The notes under the pieces were generated by a model. It did no database searches. It worked only from the letters and a program-made list of their open reading frames with translations, and had not been told where the DNA came from. The position numbers were made by a program, and so were the translations under genes. DNA of 20,233 bases, from positions 1 through 20,233 of the forward strand of contig CAYSCH010000150.1 of assembly GCA_964429355.1 (NCBI GenBank), written 5' to 3'. Shown one piece after another: positions 7,990 through 14,899 of the stretch. Source of the stretch: JAAYAY01 sp964429355. Lineage in GTDB: Bacteria > Planctomycetota > Planctomycetia > Pirellulales > Thermoguttaceae. Each line of letters begins with the position of its first letter. The first letter of the stretch is position 1.

Positions 7990-9198
7990 TTATCGGAATT
8001 CGGGCCATCTCCACACCACTCGCGTTTCGCCTGCTCCGCCGCGGGCGGAAAGCATCTCCCAGATGTGCATGTGACAACAGAAACGGATGAAGTCGTCGCT
8101 TCGTTCCAGGTAGGTCTGCCAACCGCCGAATCGCGCGTCGTCGCGGAAGAAATAGTAGCTGGACAAAGCTTCTGTGAATTCCGGATCGTGCCCGTTGTAG
8201 GCCTGAGTGTGCCGCAATACTGGCTTGTCCGACGGGCAGCAGGATTGCGGCTCGGCACGGGGCGGCGGAGGAATCAGCCCGCTGGGATCGGGCCAGTCGG
8301 GCGGAAACGTCGCTTCGACGCTGCCGGCGGCATCAGCTGTCGCTGCTGGCGCTGCGGCCGGCTGTTCGTAGCTCGTCTCCTCGATCCACAAGCCCGACTC
8401 GGTCTTGGCCGGTGTATCGTCCACTGCAGGGACCGCCGGTTTCGTTGGATTGGCTTCCGAAGACCCGGGCTGCGCCGGTGTCGGCGGTGCGGCCGAACTG
8501 GTCGCATTCAGGATCGTGTAGTCGTACTTCGGGGTCTGGGTTTCCAACTGGGCTTTGGCCAGGGAGAACTCCGTTTCATACACCAAAGGAGCCGGAATGT
8601 GTTCTTCTTCCGGTGTCCCCCACGGCAATCCATAGCCCGGCGGGATAGGATGGAAGCATGGATTGGCGGAATACCATTCCACCTGGAGCGAACATCGCGG
8701 CGGGTAGTAGGGCGAGTAATCGGTCACCGCGCCCACGACCACCGCATCCGCTCCCAAGACTTGAGCGAGCCGCCGCGCTTCCGCGGCAGCGTTTTCCGGC
8801 GTGAACTGGATGCGGTGCCGAAGGATTGCCTGCTCCACCACCCCGACCGGAATCACCTCGAATCCCGGCACGAGCTGAAGTTCGTTGAAGTAGGCCTCTG
8901 CAAACCGGCGGCCGTCGAGGGTTGCCTCTTCGCTCAAATTGATGAACGGAATGATCGCGACCGTCGAAAGCTGCGGGAAAGGATTGTGCAGTGTCGGCTG
9001 ATGCGCGATCTCCGGCAGCAGGCTGCATCCCGGCAAGGCCGTTGCCAACAGGAGCAACAGAGCCTGTGGGAGTCTTAGACTCCGGCGGTTGCCGCAGCCG
9101 ACGCAACGAAGATTCGTCACGCCTCGTGCGATGGCTGCGATGCTTGCCAGGAGTTTGGCCGGTAGTGGCATGGAGACGAGTTTTCGGGTAGAAGGCAT
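7990..9198 (-). CDS. Lipoprotein with a CsgG/TolB-N-like N-terminal domain
   Basis: A 402-residue frame with a lipobox LATALPGC (Cys58) after a hydrophobic stretch, so the mature protein is probably lipid-anchored in the envelope. The 57 residues before Cys58 are long for a signal peptide. A GTG at 9120 would leave about 32 residues, including a basic N-region, and may be the true start. After the Cys, STVAIIPFINLSEEATL begins an alpha/beta domain (about 77-165) with VLGADAVVVGAVTDY, the layout seen in CsgG-, LpoB- and FlgO-like lipoproteins that sense or assemble envelope structures. A Pro-rich segment follows, then a long low-complexity Pro/Ala region, and a conserved-looking C-terminus with paired Cys (FCCHMHIWEML). 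It diverges from ispG. The exact family was not recognised. Confidence 0.75.
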   Translation of the reverse strand: MPSTRKLVSMPLPAKLLASIAAIARGVTNLRCVGCGNRRSLRLPQALLLLLATALPGCSLLPEIAHQPTLHNPFPQLSTVAIIPFINLSEEATLDGRRFAEAYFNELQLVPGFEVIPVGVVEQAILRHRIQFTPENAAAEARRLAQVLGADAVVVGAVTDYSPYYPPRCSLQVEWYSANPCFHPIPPGYGLPWGTPEEEHIPAPLVYETEFSLAKAQLETQTPKYDYTILNATSSAAPPTPAQPGSSEANPTKPAVPAVDDTPAKTESGLWIEETSYEQPAAAPAATADAAGSVEATFPPDWPDPSGLIPPPPRAEPQSCCPSDKPVLRHTQAYNGHDPEFTEALSSYYFFRDDARFGGWQTYLERSDDFIRFCCHMHIWEMLSARGGAGETRVVWRWPEFR

Positions 9199-9243
9199 CC
9201 CCCCTTCTGTACCCCCCGGAAGGCTAGCGTCATTGGTGCACGG

Positions 9244-9282
9244 CCTGCCGGTCTATTCAATACGGACGGCTTTATCGGCAGG
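9244..9282 (-). promoter_or_regulatory. Inverted repeat upstream of the lipoprotein gene
   Basis: CCTGCCG at 9244-9250 and CGGCAGG at 9276-9282 form a perfect 7-bp inverted repeat with a 25-bp spacer, 46-84 bp upstream of the annotated lipoprotein start. The distance suits an operator or a leader hairpin. The site is otherwise unrecognised. Confidence 0.3.
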
Positions 9283-9330
9283 GTCGAAAGGGCTTCTCCA
9301 ACCAAAAGTCGGTGTTTTCTGAGAATCATT

Positions 9331-9410
9331 GCCCTTGAAGCACAAGACCAAGGGCCTGACAATGCCTGGAGAGCCCTTGCCCGGGCAGGACTGAGTCATC
9401 TTGTCCAGGC
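9331..9410 (+). promoter_or_regulatory. Inverted-repeat cluster in the ispG upstream region
   Basis: Three perfect inverted repeats lie within 80 bp: GCCCTTG/CAAGGGC (9331-9337 / 9349-9355, 11-nt loop), the palindrome TGCCCGGGCA (9378-9387), and GCCTGGA/TCCAGGC (9364-9370 / 9404-9410) enclosing that palindrome. Together they could fold as two adjacent stem-loops, the second branched by the palindrome. The cluster is 90-170 nt upstream of the ispG ATG, so it may be a structured leader, a terminator or attenuator, or a protein site. It matches no riboswitch class that I know. The remainder of the 303-bp gap shows no gene. Confidence 0.4.
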
Positions 9411-9501
9411 AGATGAGACTCCTCCCGGCATGCGGCCAGATGCTTGGTTATGCATCCTTGACCTAAACTACCCATTCGTGCTGTTTTCCTCAGGTTCGCT
9501 C

Positions 9502-10650
9502 ATGGCAGTCAAGTCTGTTCTTCGACATTTCACCCGTCCAGTTCGTATCGGTTCGATCACGATTGGCTCGGGGCATCCAATTGCCGTGCAAAGCATGTGT
9601 GCGACGAAAACCGCCGATGTCCAGGCCACGGTTTCGCAGGCAAACGCCCTCGCCAGTGCCGGGGCTGGGGTGGTGCGGGTCGCGGTCGATAGCCGCCGTG
9701 AGGCGGAGGCGCTCGAGTCGATTCGTGAGCAGACGACCGCCAACCTCTCGGTAGACCTCCAGGAGAACTACCGGCTGGCACTGGATGTGGCCCCCTGGGT
9801 CGACAAGATCCGCTACAATCCGGGCCACCTTTACCACCATGAGCGGGAACGGCCCTGGCAGGACAAGGTTCGATTTCTCGTCGACGTGGCCGGCCAACAC
9901 GATTGCGCGATCCGCGTGGGCGTCAACTGCGGATCCGTTGACCCGGCGAAACGGGCGAAGTATGCGGCCGACGATTCGATTGGGCCCATGCTTGAGAGTG
10001 CCCTCGACCACTGCGAATTCCTCGACTCCCTCGGTTTCACCCGATACTGCGTGTCGCTCAAGGACTCCGACCCCGCCAAGGTGATCGAGGTCAACCGGCG
10101 GTTCGCCGCCGAGCGTCCCGAGATCCCCCTGCACCTGGGAGTGACGGAGGCGGGAATGCCGCCCCATGGCGTCGAGAAGTCTCAACTCGCCCTTCACACG
10201 CTGCTCAGCGAAGGGATTGGCGACACGATCCGCGTCTCGTTGACCGTTCCCAACGACCGGAAACACGAGGAGATTGAAGCCGGACGCAAGATCCTGGACG
10301 ACCTCGCCGCCGGCCGTTCACCCGGCACTGCCCCTCTGGGCCTGACGGGCTTGAACATCATCAGTTGCCCAAGCTGTTCTCGCGTCGAGAACGAAGCCTT
10401 CGTGGATCTGGCCGCCAGGGTGAAGGAGATGACCGCCTATGCTTCTGATAAACCAATCACGATCGCCGTGATGGGGTGCCGAGTGAACGGCCCCGGCGAA
10501 ACCGACGATGCCGATCTGGGCCTGTGGTGCGGGCCGAACCACGTCAATCTTAATCGCGGCGGCGAGAGGCTGGGCGCGTTTTCCTATGACGAAATCCTGC
10601 CGCGATTGAAGACGGAGTTGGACAGACTGATCCAGCAGCGGCCAGAATAG
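9502..10650 (+). CDS. ispG: 4-hydroxy-3-methylbut-2-en-1-yl diphosphate synthase (GcpE/IspG)
   Basis: A 382-residue enzyme of the MEP isoprenoid pathway. It converts 2-C-methyl-D-erythritol 2,4-cyclodiphosphate to HMBPP using a [4Fe-4S] cluster. The start at MAVKSVLRH is chosen over an in-frame ATG 72 nt earlier because the family begins with the short R-x-T-R/P-x2-x-I-G segment (here HFTRPVRIG). The TIM-barrel domain contains VQSMCATKT and VRVGVNCGSV. The C-terminal cluster domain has Cys289 and Cys292 (SCPSCSR) and Cys326 in MGCRVNGPGE, with the catalytic Glu333. The length matches the common two-domain bacterial form and not the three-domain plant/Chlamydia-type form. It stands as a single gene, convergent with the next one. 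Confidence 0.96.
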   Translation: MAVKSVLRHFTRPVRIGSITIGSGHPIAVQSMCATKTADVQATVSQANALASAGAGVVRVAVDSRREAEALESIREQTTANLSVDLQENYRLALDVAPWVDKIRYNPGHLYHHERERPWQDKVRFLVDVAGQHDCAIRVGVNCGSVDPAKRAKYAADDSIGPMLESALDHCEFLDSLGFTRYCVSLKDSDPAKVIEVNRRFAAERPEIPLHLGVTEAGMPPHGVEKSQLALHTLLSEGIGDTIRVSLTVPNDRKHEEIEAGRKILDDLAAGRSPGTAPLGLTGLNIISCPSCSRVENEAFVDLAARVKEMTAYASDKPITIAVMGCRVNGPGETDDADLGLWCGPNHVNLNRGGERLGAFSYDEILPRLKTELDRLIQQRPE

Positions 10651-10722
10651 GGCTCTGCCGGAAGCCGTGCAGCACAAAGCGGCTGGGTTCGTGGAAAGAA
10701 ACGACCGGCCCCGGGTCTTCCT

Positions 10723-12453
10723 TCACAGCTTCCTTACGATCACAACCCTCCGCTCCCGATTCAGCCTCTCCACCTGCCCGGCCAGATCGGTCCACGGCTG
10801 CAGCACCGAGTCTTGATAAACTCCGCATGCCGCTACATAGGCTGCCTGGTGATCGGTTCCGTCCGCCATCCGTTGTACGTGGACCGCTGGGCTCGTCAAT
10901 TCCAGCTCGTCCGTCACCTGCACCGCCGAGCTGTCGGGGTGAAGCTGGATGGTTCGCTTCAGCCGGATCGGGAAACGGTTCCGGCCGGTGATCAAACGCC
11001 TCTGGAGCAATCTGCGGACGACTGTTCGGCACCAGCGGCCGACCGCCCACATGCCGGTGTGCAGGATGGACTGCTTGAGCGGTGTGGCCGTTTCGAAACG
11101 GGCTGTGTGGAGGGATCCGGAAACCGTAATTCGCACACTCCCGTCGCTCTCGCTGCTGAAGTCGACAGCCCGATCACGATCGTGCATTTGCGAAACTGCG
11201 ACCGTGCCATCGCGGGTTTCGATCACCAGGCCCGCGTCGGTCCTGCAGCGGTCGCCGTCGAAGTGCTTCACGATTCCTCCCCGGGCAGTTGAGACAACCG
11301 TGTGGCGATCGCCACGGCGGAAGACGAACAGCCCCGCGTTGGGAAAGTGCCGATGAAGTTCCCTGTTGCCGTCGATCCGGAGCGGGCGGACGGGTGACCA
11401 GTCGACGTAAGCTTCGATGCGGTTGCCCAGCCGGTGTGCGAAAAGCCGGTCGTCGTTGAAATAGGCTTGCGTTCCCTTTTCCACGGACTGCAGAAAACCG
11501 TCGGCCAGATCGGCCGCTTCCGGCAGTTGTGCCGCGAGCAGTTCAAAACCGTGGGGGTAAAAATGGCAGGTTCCCCGGCTCCCGTACTCGCCGCCATAGC
11601 TGCCATCCGGATGGAGGAAATGGTGCGAGAAGGCGACAGCCCGGCGGATCGGCTCGTCGAGTCGTTCGTTGCCGGTCGCCTGCCGCAGTTTGGCAAGGCA
11701 ATCGATCGTCACCGTCTGGTAGCCCGGGTCGGCGCCGCCGTACTCCTCGAACCAACCCTCTTCATCCTGCCAGGCAATCACCTGGTCGACTTGCCGCAGA
11801 GCCGCCTCCCGGTATTGCCCCTTGCCGGTGATTTCGGCAACCCGCCACAGTCCCAGGGCCGCCAACGCATGGTGGTTTGTCAGACGGCCGGACTCCTCGT
11901 TTTCCATCAGCCATTGAGCCCGGCGACGGAACCAGTCGAGCAGTTCCTTGTCGTCCAGACGAAGCAACTGGTAGGCCTTCGCGGCAGCCTGAAGCGAGAA
12001 AACCGCCGCGCCGAGGGCACGTTCGAAGGGATAGTAGTCGTCGCACGAACCGTCGCGGTGGCACGCACGGGCGGAGAATCGGAGAGCGGCAATGACCAAC
12101 TCGCGCACCCGCTCACAGCCGTACCAGCGATTACCAGGAAGCTCGTGCGTGTACACGAGGGCCAACGGCAGCACACCTTCCTGATACATCTCCGAAGGGA
12201 AGCAGGCAGTGCGGTAGTGCCAGTACTGGCGGTCCAGGCATCCGAATGTGGGCCGAAAAGGATTGCGGTCCACGGCGCCCAGGAGCCTCGCTACGTCGTC
12301 ATAGACTCCGTCCAGGTAGCGGTCGCGCTTTCCCTCGTCGCGCTGAGAACAACGAGACCGGTACTGGCCAAGGCGTCTGCGGTTCTCATGGTCGCTCGGA
12401 TCGTCGGTACCTGCAAGACGGCAGATCCGGCCCGTGATGCTGGAGATCGACAT
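10723..12453 (-). CDS. Heparinase/alginate-lyase-like (alpha/alpha)-barrel protein of a polysaccharide locus
   Basis: A 576-residue protein with no signal peptide and no membrane segment. The N-terminal two thirds look like an (alpha/alpha) toroid (about 60-320) made of repeated helical pairs, with RPTFGCLDRQYWHYR (68-82), NHHALAALGLWRVAE and FHH/HPDGSYGGEYGSRGT. The C-terminal third (about 330-576) is beta-rich, with GGIVKHFDGDRCRTDAG, as in heparinase II/III-type lyases. Similar proteins occur in surface-polysaccharide clusters without assigned activity (recollection, unverified). A cytoplasmic site is unusual for a lyase, so it may act on a lipid-linked intermediate or be non-catalytic. 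GAGGG lies about 9 nt upstream of the ATG. It is the second gene of the leftward arm of the glycan locus. Confidence 0.7.
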   Translation of the reverse strand: MSISSITGRICRLAGTDDPSDHENRRRLGQYRSRCSQRDEGKRDRYLDGVYDDVARLLGAVDRNPFRPTFGCLDRQYWHYRTACFPSEMYQEGVLPLALVYTHELPGNRWYGCERVRELVIAALRFSARACHRDGSCDDYYPFERALGAAVFSLQAAAKAYQLLRLDDKELLDWFRRRAQWLMENEESGRLTNHHALAALGLWRVAEITGKGQYREAALRQVDQVIAWQDEEGWFEEYGGADPGYQTVTIDCLAKLRQATGNERLDEPIRRAVAFSHHFLHPDGSYGGEYGSRGTCHFYPHGFELLAAQLPEAADLADGFLQSVEKGTQAYFNDDRLFAHRLGNRIEAYVDWSPVRPLRIDGNRELHRHFPNAGLFVFRRGDRHTVVSTARGGIVKHFDGDRCRTDAGLVIETRDGTVAVSQMHDRDRAVDFSSESDGSVRITVSGSLHTARFETATPLKQSILHTGMWAVGRWCRTVVRRLLQRRLITGRNRFPIRLKRTIQLHPDSSAVQVTDELELTSPAVHVQRMADGTDHQAAYVAACGVYQDSVLQPWTDLAGQVERLNRERRVVIVRKL

Positions 12454-12490
12454 GGTTTCGCACCCTCGTACAGTCCGTCGAAAGTGTTAT

Positions 12491-12503
12491 GTCACGGCGT
12501 GAC
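12491..12503. promoter_or_regulatory. 13-bp palindrome upstream of the barrel-protein gene
   Basis: GTCACG-G-CGTGAC is a perfect 6+1+6 inverted repeat, 38-50 bp upstream of the minus-strand start at 12453. The position and symmetry suit a dimeric regulator operator. No bound factor can be named. Confidence 0.35.
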
Positions 12504-12536
12504 CTGCAATCCGTCTGGTCTCCCAGCGCTTGCAGG
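12503..12536. terminator. Nested hairpin between glycosyltransferase and barrel-protein genes
   Basis: CCTGCAA at 12503-12509 pairs with TTGCAGG at 12530-12536. Inside it, CTGG (12515-12518) pairs with CCAG (12523-12526) around a TCTC loop. It lies 41-74 nt past the minus-strand glycosyltransferase stop and just upstream of the 13-bp palindrome. It may attenuate read-through or form part of the next gene's leader. There is no T-tract. Confidence 0.35.
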
Positions 12537-12576
12537 ACACTGCTTGCCGGCAGGCGGCAGACAATCCGGCGCCCTC

Positions 12577-13509
12577 CTACCGCCGGTGGTGGGCCACGAT
12601 GATCTCGGCGAGCAATCCCAGCATACAGGTCATGAAGCCGGCAGTGAGCACGACGATGTCGGACTCCTGCATGCTCCCGGTGAACGTGAAACTGAGCAGG
12701 CTCAGCAGCGTGCCGAGGCCGATGACCATGGCCGACAGCGGCAGAAACACCTTGAGCGGCCGGAAGTAGAGCACCATCCTCAGTACCGTGCTCAGGTAGG
12801 CCGCCGTATCGCGGATCGGGTGGAACTTGCTCTTGCCGATCCGCGTTCGATACGAAATCGGCACGTATTTCACGGAATATCCGTTGGTCAGGAAGGCCAG
12901 CGTCATCGTGGTTACGCAACTGAAACCGTTCGGCACGACCCACAGCCAGGGAAGCATGGCGTCACGCTTGAAGGCCTTCAGGCCCGTGTTCAGGTCCGGG
13001 ATCCTTGTGCCGGTCAGGTAACAGGCCAGTTTGCGAATGAACCACTTGGCCGGAACCCGCAGCCACGGCATGGTCCCCTGTTCGCTGGTTCGGGCACCAT
13101 TGACCTGGTCGTAGGCCGGAAAGTATTTGAGCAGGTCGGGGATGCTCTCGGCGGGATAGGTGCCGTCGGCATCGAGCATGACTACGATTTCACCCTGGGC
13201 GTTGCGGATACCGACCTTGCGAGCAGCGCCGGCGCCGCGGTTTTCCGGGCAGCGAATCACGCGAATCGGGCATTGCCAGCAATCCGCCGCGTAGCGTTCC
13301 GCCAACTCGGCGGTTGCGTCCGTCGAGGCATCGTCGACGATCAGAATCTCGTAGCGGATCGCCGTCGACGAGAGTGCGCCCACGATCTCCTCAAGAACCG
13401 GTTCGATGGCCAGTTCTTCGTTGTAAGTGGGCAAGAGCACGGTCAATTGGCACGTGGAAGCAACTTCCGTGGCCGATGCCGTGACAATCTGGGTCTGCCA
13501 ACCATCCAT
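12577..13509 (-). CDS. Family 2 glycosyltransferase, DPM1-like, with two C-terminal membrane segments
   Basis: A 310-residue GT-A fold enzyme. It shows LTVLLPTYNE (22-31), IVDDASTD (57-64), the metal-binding DxD in MLDADGTYP (111-119), and a DPM1-type acceptor loop IPDLNTGLKAFKRD (170-183), followed by SYRTRIGKSKF. Two membrane helices (about 253-275 and 283-305) anchor it at the inner membrane. Relatives transfer a sugar from a nucleotide donor to a polyprenyl phosphate, so making a lipid-linked sugar donor is the likely reaction; the sugar is unknown. GGAG lies 8 nt upstream of the ATG. It heads the leftward arm of the glycan locus, diverging from the cytidylyltransferase-like gene. Confidence 0.9.
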   Translation of the reverse strand: MDGWQTQIVTASATEVASTCQLTVLLPTYNEELAIEPVLEEIVGALSSTAIRYEILIVDDASTDATAELAERYAADCWQCPIRVIRCPENRGAGAARKVGIRNAQGEIVVMLDADGTYPAESIPDLLKYFPAYDQVNGARTSEQGTMPWLRVPAKWFIRKLACYLTGTRIPDLNTGLKAFKRDAMLPWLWVVPNGFSCVTTMTLAFLTNGYSVKYVPISYRTRIGKSKFHPIRDTAAYLSTVLRMVLYFRPLKVFLPLSAMVIGLGTLLSLLSFTFTGSMQESDIVVLTAGFMTCMLGLLAEIIVAHHRR

Positions 13510-13584
13510 GGTCAGGCTCCAATCGGCTGGTCCGCCCGCCTGGGAGCAGGCAGCGGATTGTTGTTGTCAGATGCGGGAGTTCCG

Positions 13585-13614
13585 TTTATAGCACACGGAC
13601 CCCTCCAGGCCCAA
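13585..13614 (-). promoter_or_regulatory. Candidate sigma70-type promoter for the glycosyltransferase gene
   Basis: On the minus strand, TTGGGC (13614-13609) and TATAAA (13590-13585) are separated by 18 bp, about 76 bp before the start codon. The -10 is good and the -35 only partial. Confidence 0.35.
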
Positions 13615-13631
13615 CATCATTCCCGTGTGTT

Positions 13632-13678
13632 GAACATTGCGAACGCTGCCGAGCATCGATCGAACATCGCGTGCGAAC
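13632..13678. promoter_or_regulatory. Repeated GAACATYG elements in the divergent intergenic region
   Basis: GAACATTG (13632), GAGCATCG (13651) and GAACATCG (13662) lie in the same orientation between the two divergent arms. The first and third are 30 bp apart, close to three helical turns, and the second and third 11 bp apart, about one turn. Both outer copies are followed by a second GAAC. This spacing suits a regulator binding one face of the DNA. The rest of the 305-bp gap holds the two candidate promoters and no gene. Confidence 0.35.
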
Positions 13679-13741
13679 TTGTTTCTGATGTTTATTGACT
13701 TCGCTTGTTTGACTAGACTACCCGACTATCCCAGTTTCGCC

Positions 13742-13771
13742 TTGACCATTCGCGGTTGCAGATGTTAGACT
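13742..13771 (+). promoter_or_regulatory. Candidate sigma70-type promoter for the rightward glycan operon
   Basis: TTGACC (13742-13747) and TAGACT (13766-13771) are separated by 18 bp (17 if the -10 is read as TTAGAC). The implied transcription start lies about 37 nt before the ATG at 13815. Confidence 0.4.
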
Positions 13772-13814
13772 TTCCCTCGTTGGTGGCCGACTCTGAATCT
13801 CGGAGTCCCCAGTC

Positions 13815-14585
13815 ATGGACGCTGAGGGTAGCCGGATGCTTGAGACTTTGGGAATTGTCGAAGCGTGCTTCACATCGCCACGTGCTCGCATCAAGGCCGC
13901 ACGAAAGCTGGGGACGAAATCGGTTCTGGAGTGGATTATCCGGCGGATGACCGACTGCGAGAAGCTCGATGGAGTGATTGTGGTTACCAACAACGTCCCG
14001 GAGAATCGGATCGTCCAGGAATTGACTCCCCTGGATGTTCCTGTCTTTGTCTCGCGGCGGCCCGACGTCTTGGGCAGTCTCGCAGCCGCTCTGGAAGAAT
14101 ATCCGAGCGATTCGATCGTCCGTATGTCGGCCGAACGTCCGTTCGTCGACCCCTTTCTGGTCGATCGTTTGATTTCGTCGGCCCGGGTCGATCCAGGCTG
14201 TGATTACGTCAGCTATGCGTCGCGCAACGGACGTCCCGCCGTGCTGTCGCCCATCGGTCTGTTCGCCGAGTGGTTTCGTACGGAGTCGATTCGGCTGGCT
14301 GCCCGCAAGGCAAAGGCGCCGGCCGATCGGGATAACCCCACGCAATTTGTATTTTCCCATCCGGAGCGATTCCGGATTCGTTTGCTGCCGGCCCCGGCCG
14401 CGATCGATCGCGAAGACGTGCGTTTGACCGTCGATATTGAGGAGGACTGGGAGAACGCACTGGCGATCTTCGAGGCTCTGGGCCCGGAAGAACTGGATTG
14501 GCAACGGATTGCCCACCTGCTGGACCATCAGCCGGCCATGCGCAGACGCATGGCGGCGCTCAATCGGGTCTACGCGCCCAATTGA
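13815..14585 (+). CDS. SpsF-like cytidylyltransferase-family protein with altered active-site motifs
   Basis: 256 residues with the layout of SpsF/CMP-KDO-synthetase-type nucleotidyltransferases. KSVLEWIIRRM, a VIVVTNN strand, DVLGSLAAAL (84-93), and a C-terminal VDIEEDWENAL align with LEYVIERL, VVATT, DVLGR and VDTPEDLE of SpsF. The signature RxGSxRLPGK aligns without gaps to CFTSPRARIK (18-27?) but keeps only Ser, Arg and Lys. The metal-site region that normally reads TGDxPLVDP is SAERPFVDP. It may activate an unusual alcohol or sugar with CTP, or have lost catalysis. GGAG lies 8 nt before the ATG; an internal ATG at 13836 is less likely. It is the first gene of the rightward arm, 314 bp from the next gene. 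Confidence 0.78.
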   Translation: MDAEGSRMLETLGIVEACFTSPRARIKAARKLGTKSVLEWIIRRMTDCEKLDGVIVVTNNVPENRIVQELTPLDVPVFVSRRPDVLGSLAAALEEYPSDSIVRMSAERPFVDPFLVDRLISSARVDPGCDYVSYASRNGRPAVLSPIGLFAEWFRTESIRLAARKAKAPADRDNPTQFVFSHPERFRIRLLPAPAAIDREDVRLTVDIEEDWENALAIFEALGPEELDWQRIAHLLDHQPAMRRRMAALNRVYAPN

Positions 14586-14750
14586 AGTCGATCCGGCAGG
14601 CTCGTTTGCGAAAGGACTCGACCATCATGCAACCTGCTCCAAGCCGGCGGCCGAACCGGTGTCCTTTTGCCGTATGCGCAGGCATCTCCCCTCTCCAACG
14701 GGAAGTGCCGGCCCTGCTACCCGGCGGTGATCCTTTGCTCTCCACACGTT

Positions 14751-14768
14751 TCTCGGTGTCTGCCGAGA
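14751..14768. other. Small hairpin in the 14586-14899 gap
   Basis: TCTCGG (14751-14756) pairs with CCGAGA (14763-14768) around a 6-nt loop, with no T-tract. The gap 14586-14899 otherwise contains the inverted dispersed-repeat copy and no convincing gene. A frame of about 58 codons from 14628 runs into the repeat and shows no domain. Confidence 0.3.
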
Positions 14769-14780
14769 GAACCTTTGCCC

Positions 14781-14850
14781 TAAGAATCCCTTACAAAACG
14801 TGAACGTTTCCCACGGGCATGGATGTGCACAGTGGCATTGTTAGCGGCTC
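14781..14850 (-). repeat. Dispersed repeat, copy 3 (inverted)
   Basis: The reverse complement of this stretch matches the copy at 2774-2850 almost throughout. It shares GAGCCGCTAACAA at one end, a continuous core TGTGCACATCCATGCCC, and ACGTTTTGT-AGGG-TTCT at the other. Differences are a few substitutions and a 3-4 bp deletion. It lies 50 nt before the HAD-gene start, so a reading frame entering from 14819 begins inside the repeat and should not be used as the gene start. Confidence 0.8.
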
Positions 14851-14899
14851 CAAAAGATCCCCGCACGTTCGTTGCGATTGTGGCGACAAGGACTCAGCC

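Noticed and set aside
7723..9078. Long plus-strand frame of about 450 codons
   Set aside because: It is antisense to the lipoprotein gene, is Arg/Cys-rich and has no domain; the minus strand has a lipobox and a folded-domain pattern.
9458..9486. TTGACC as a -35 element for ispG
   Set aside because: The correctly spaced -10 position reads CTGTTT, a poor match, and the nearby TAAACT is too close.
11434..13698. Very long open frame on the plus strand (about 750 codons)
   Set aside because: It is antisense to two well-supported minus-strand genes (glycosyltransferase and barrel protein) and shows only His/Gln/Gly-rich shadow composition of GC-rich coding DNA.
14628..14803. Possible 58-residue protein in the 14586-14899 gap
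   Set aside because: It has no recognisable domain, a poorly spaced AAAGGA site, and its 3' end lies in the dispersed repeat.
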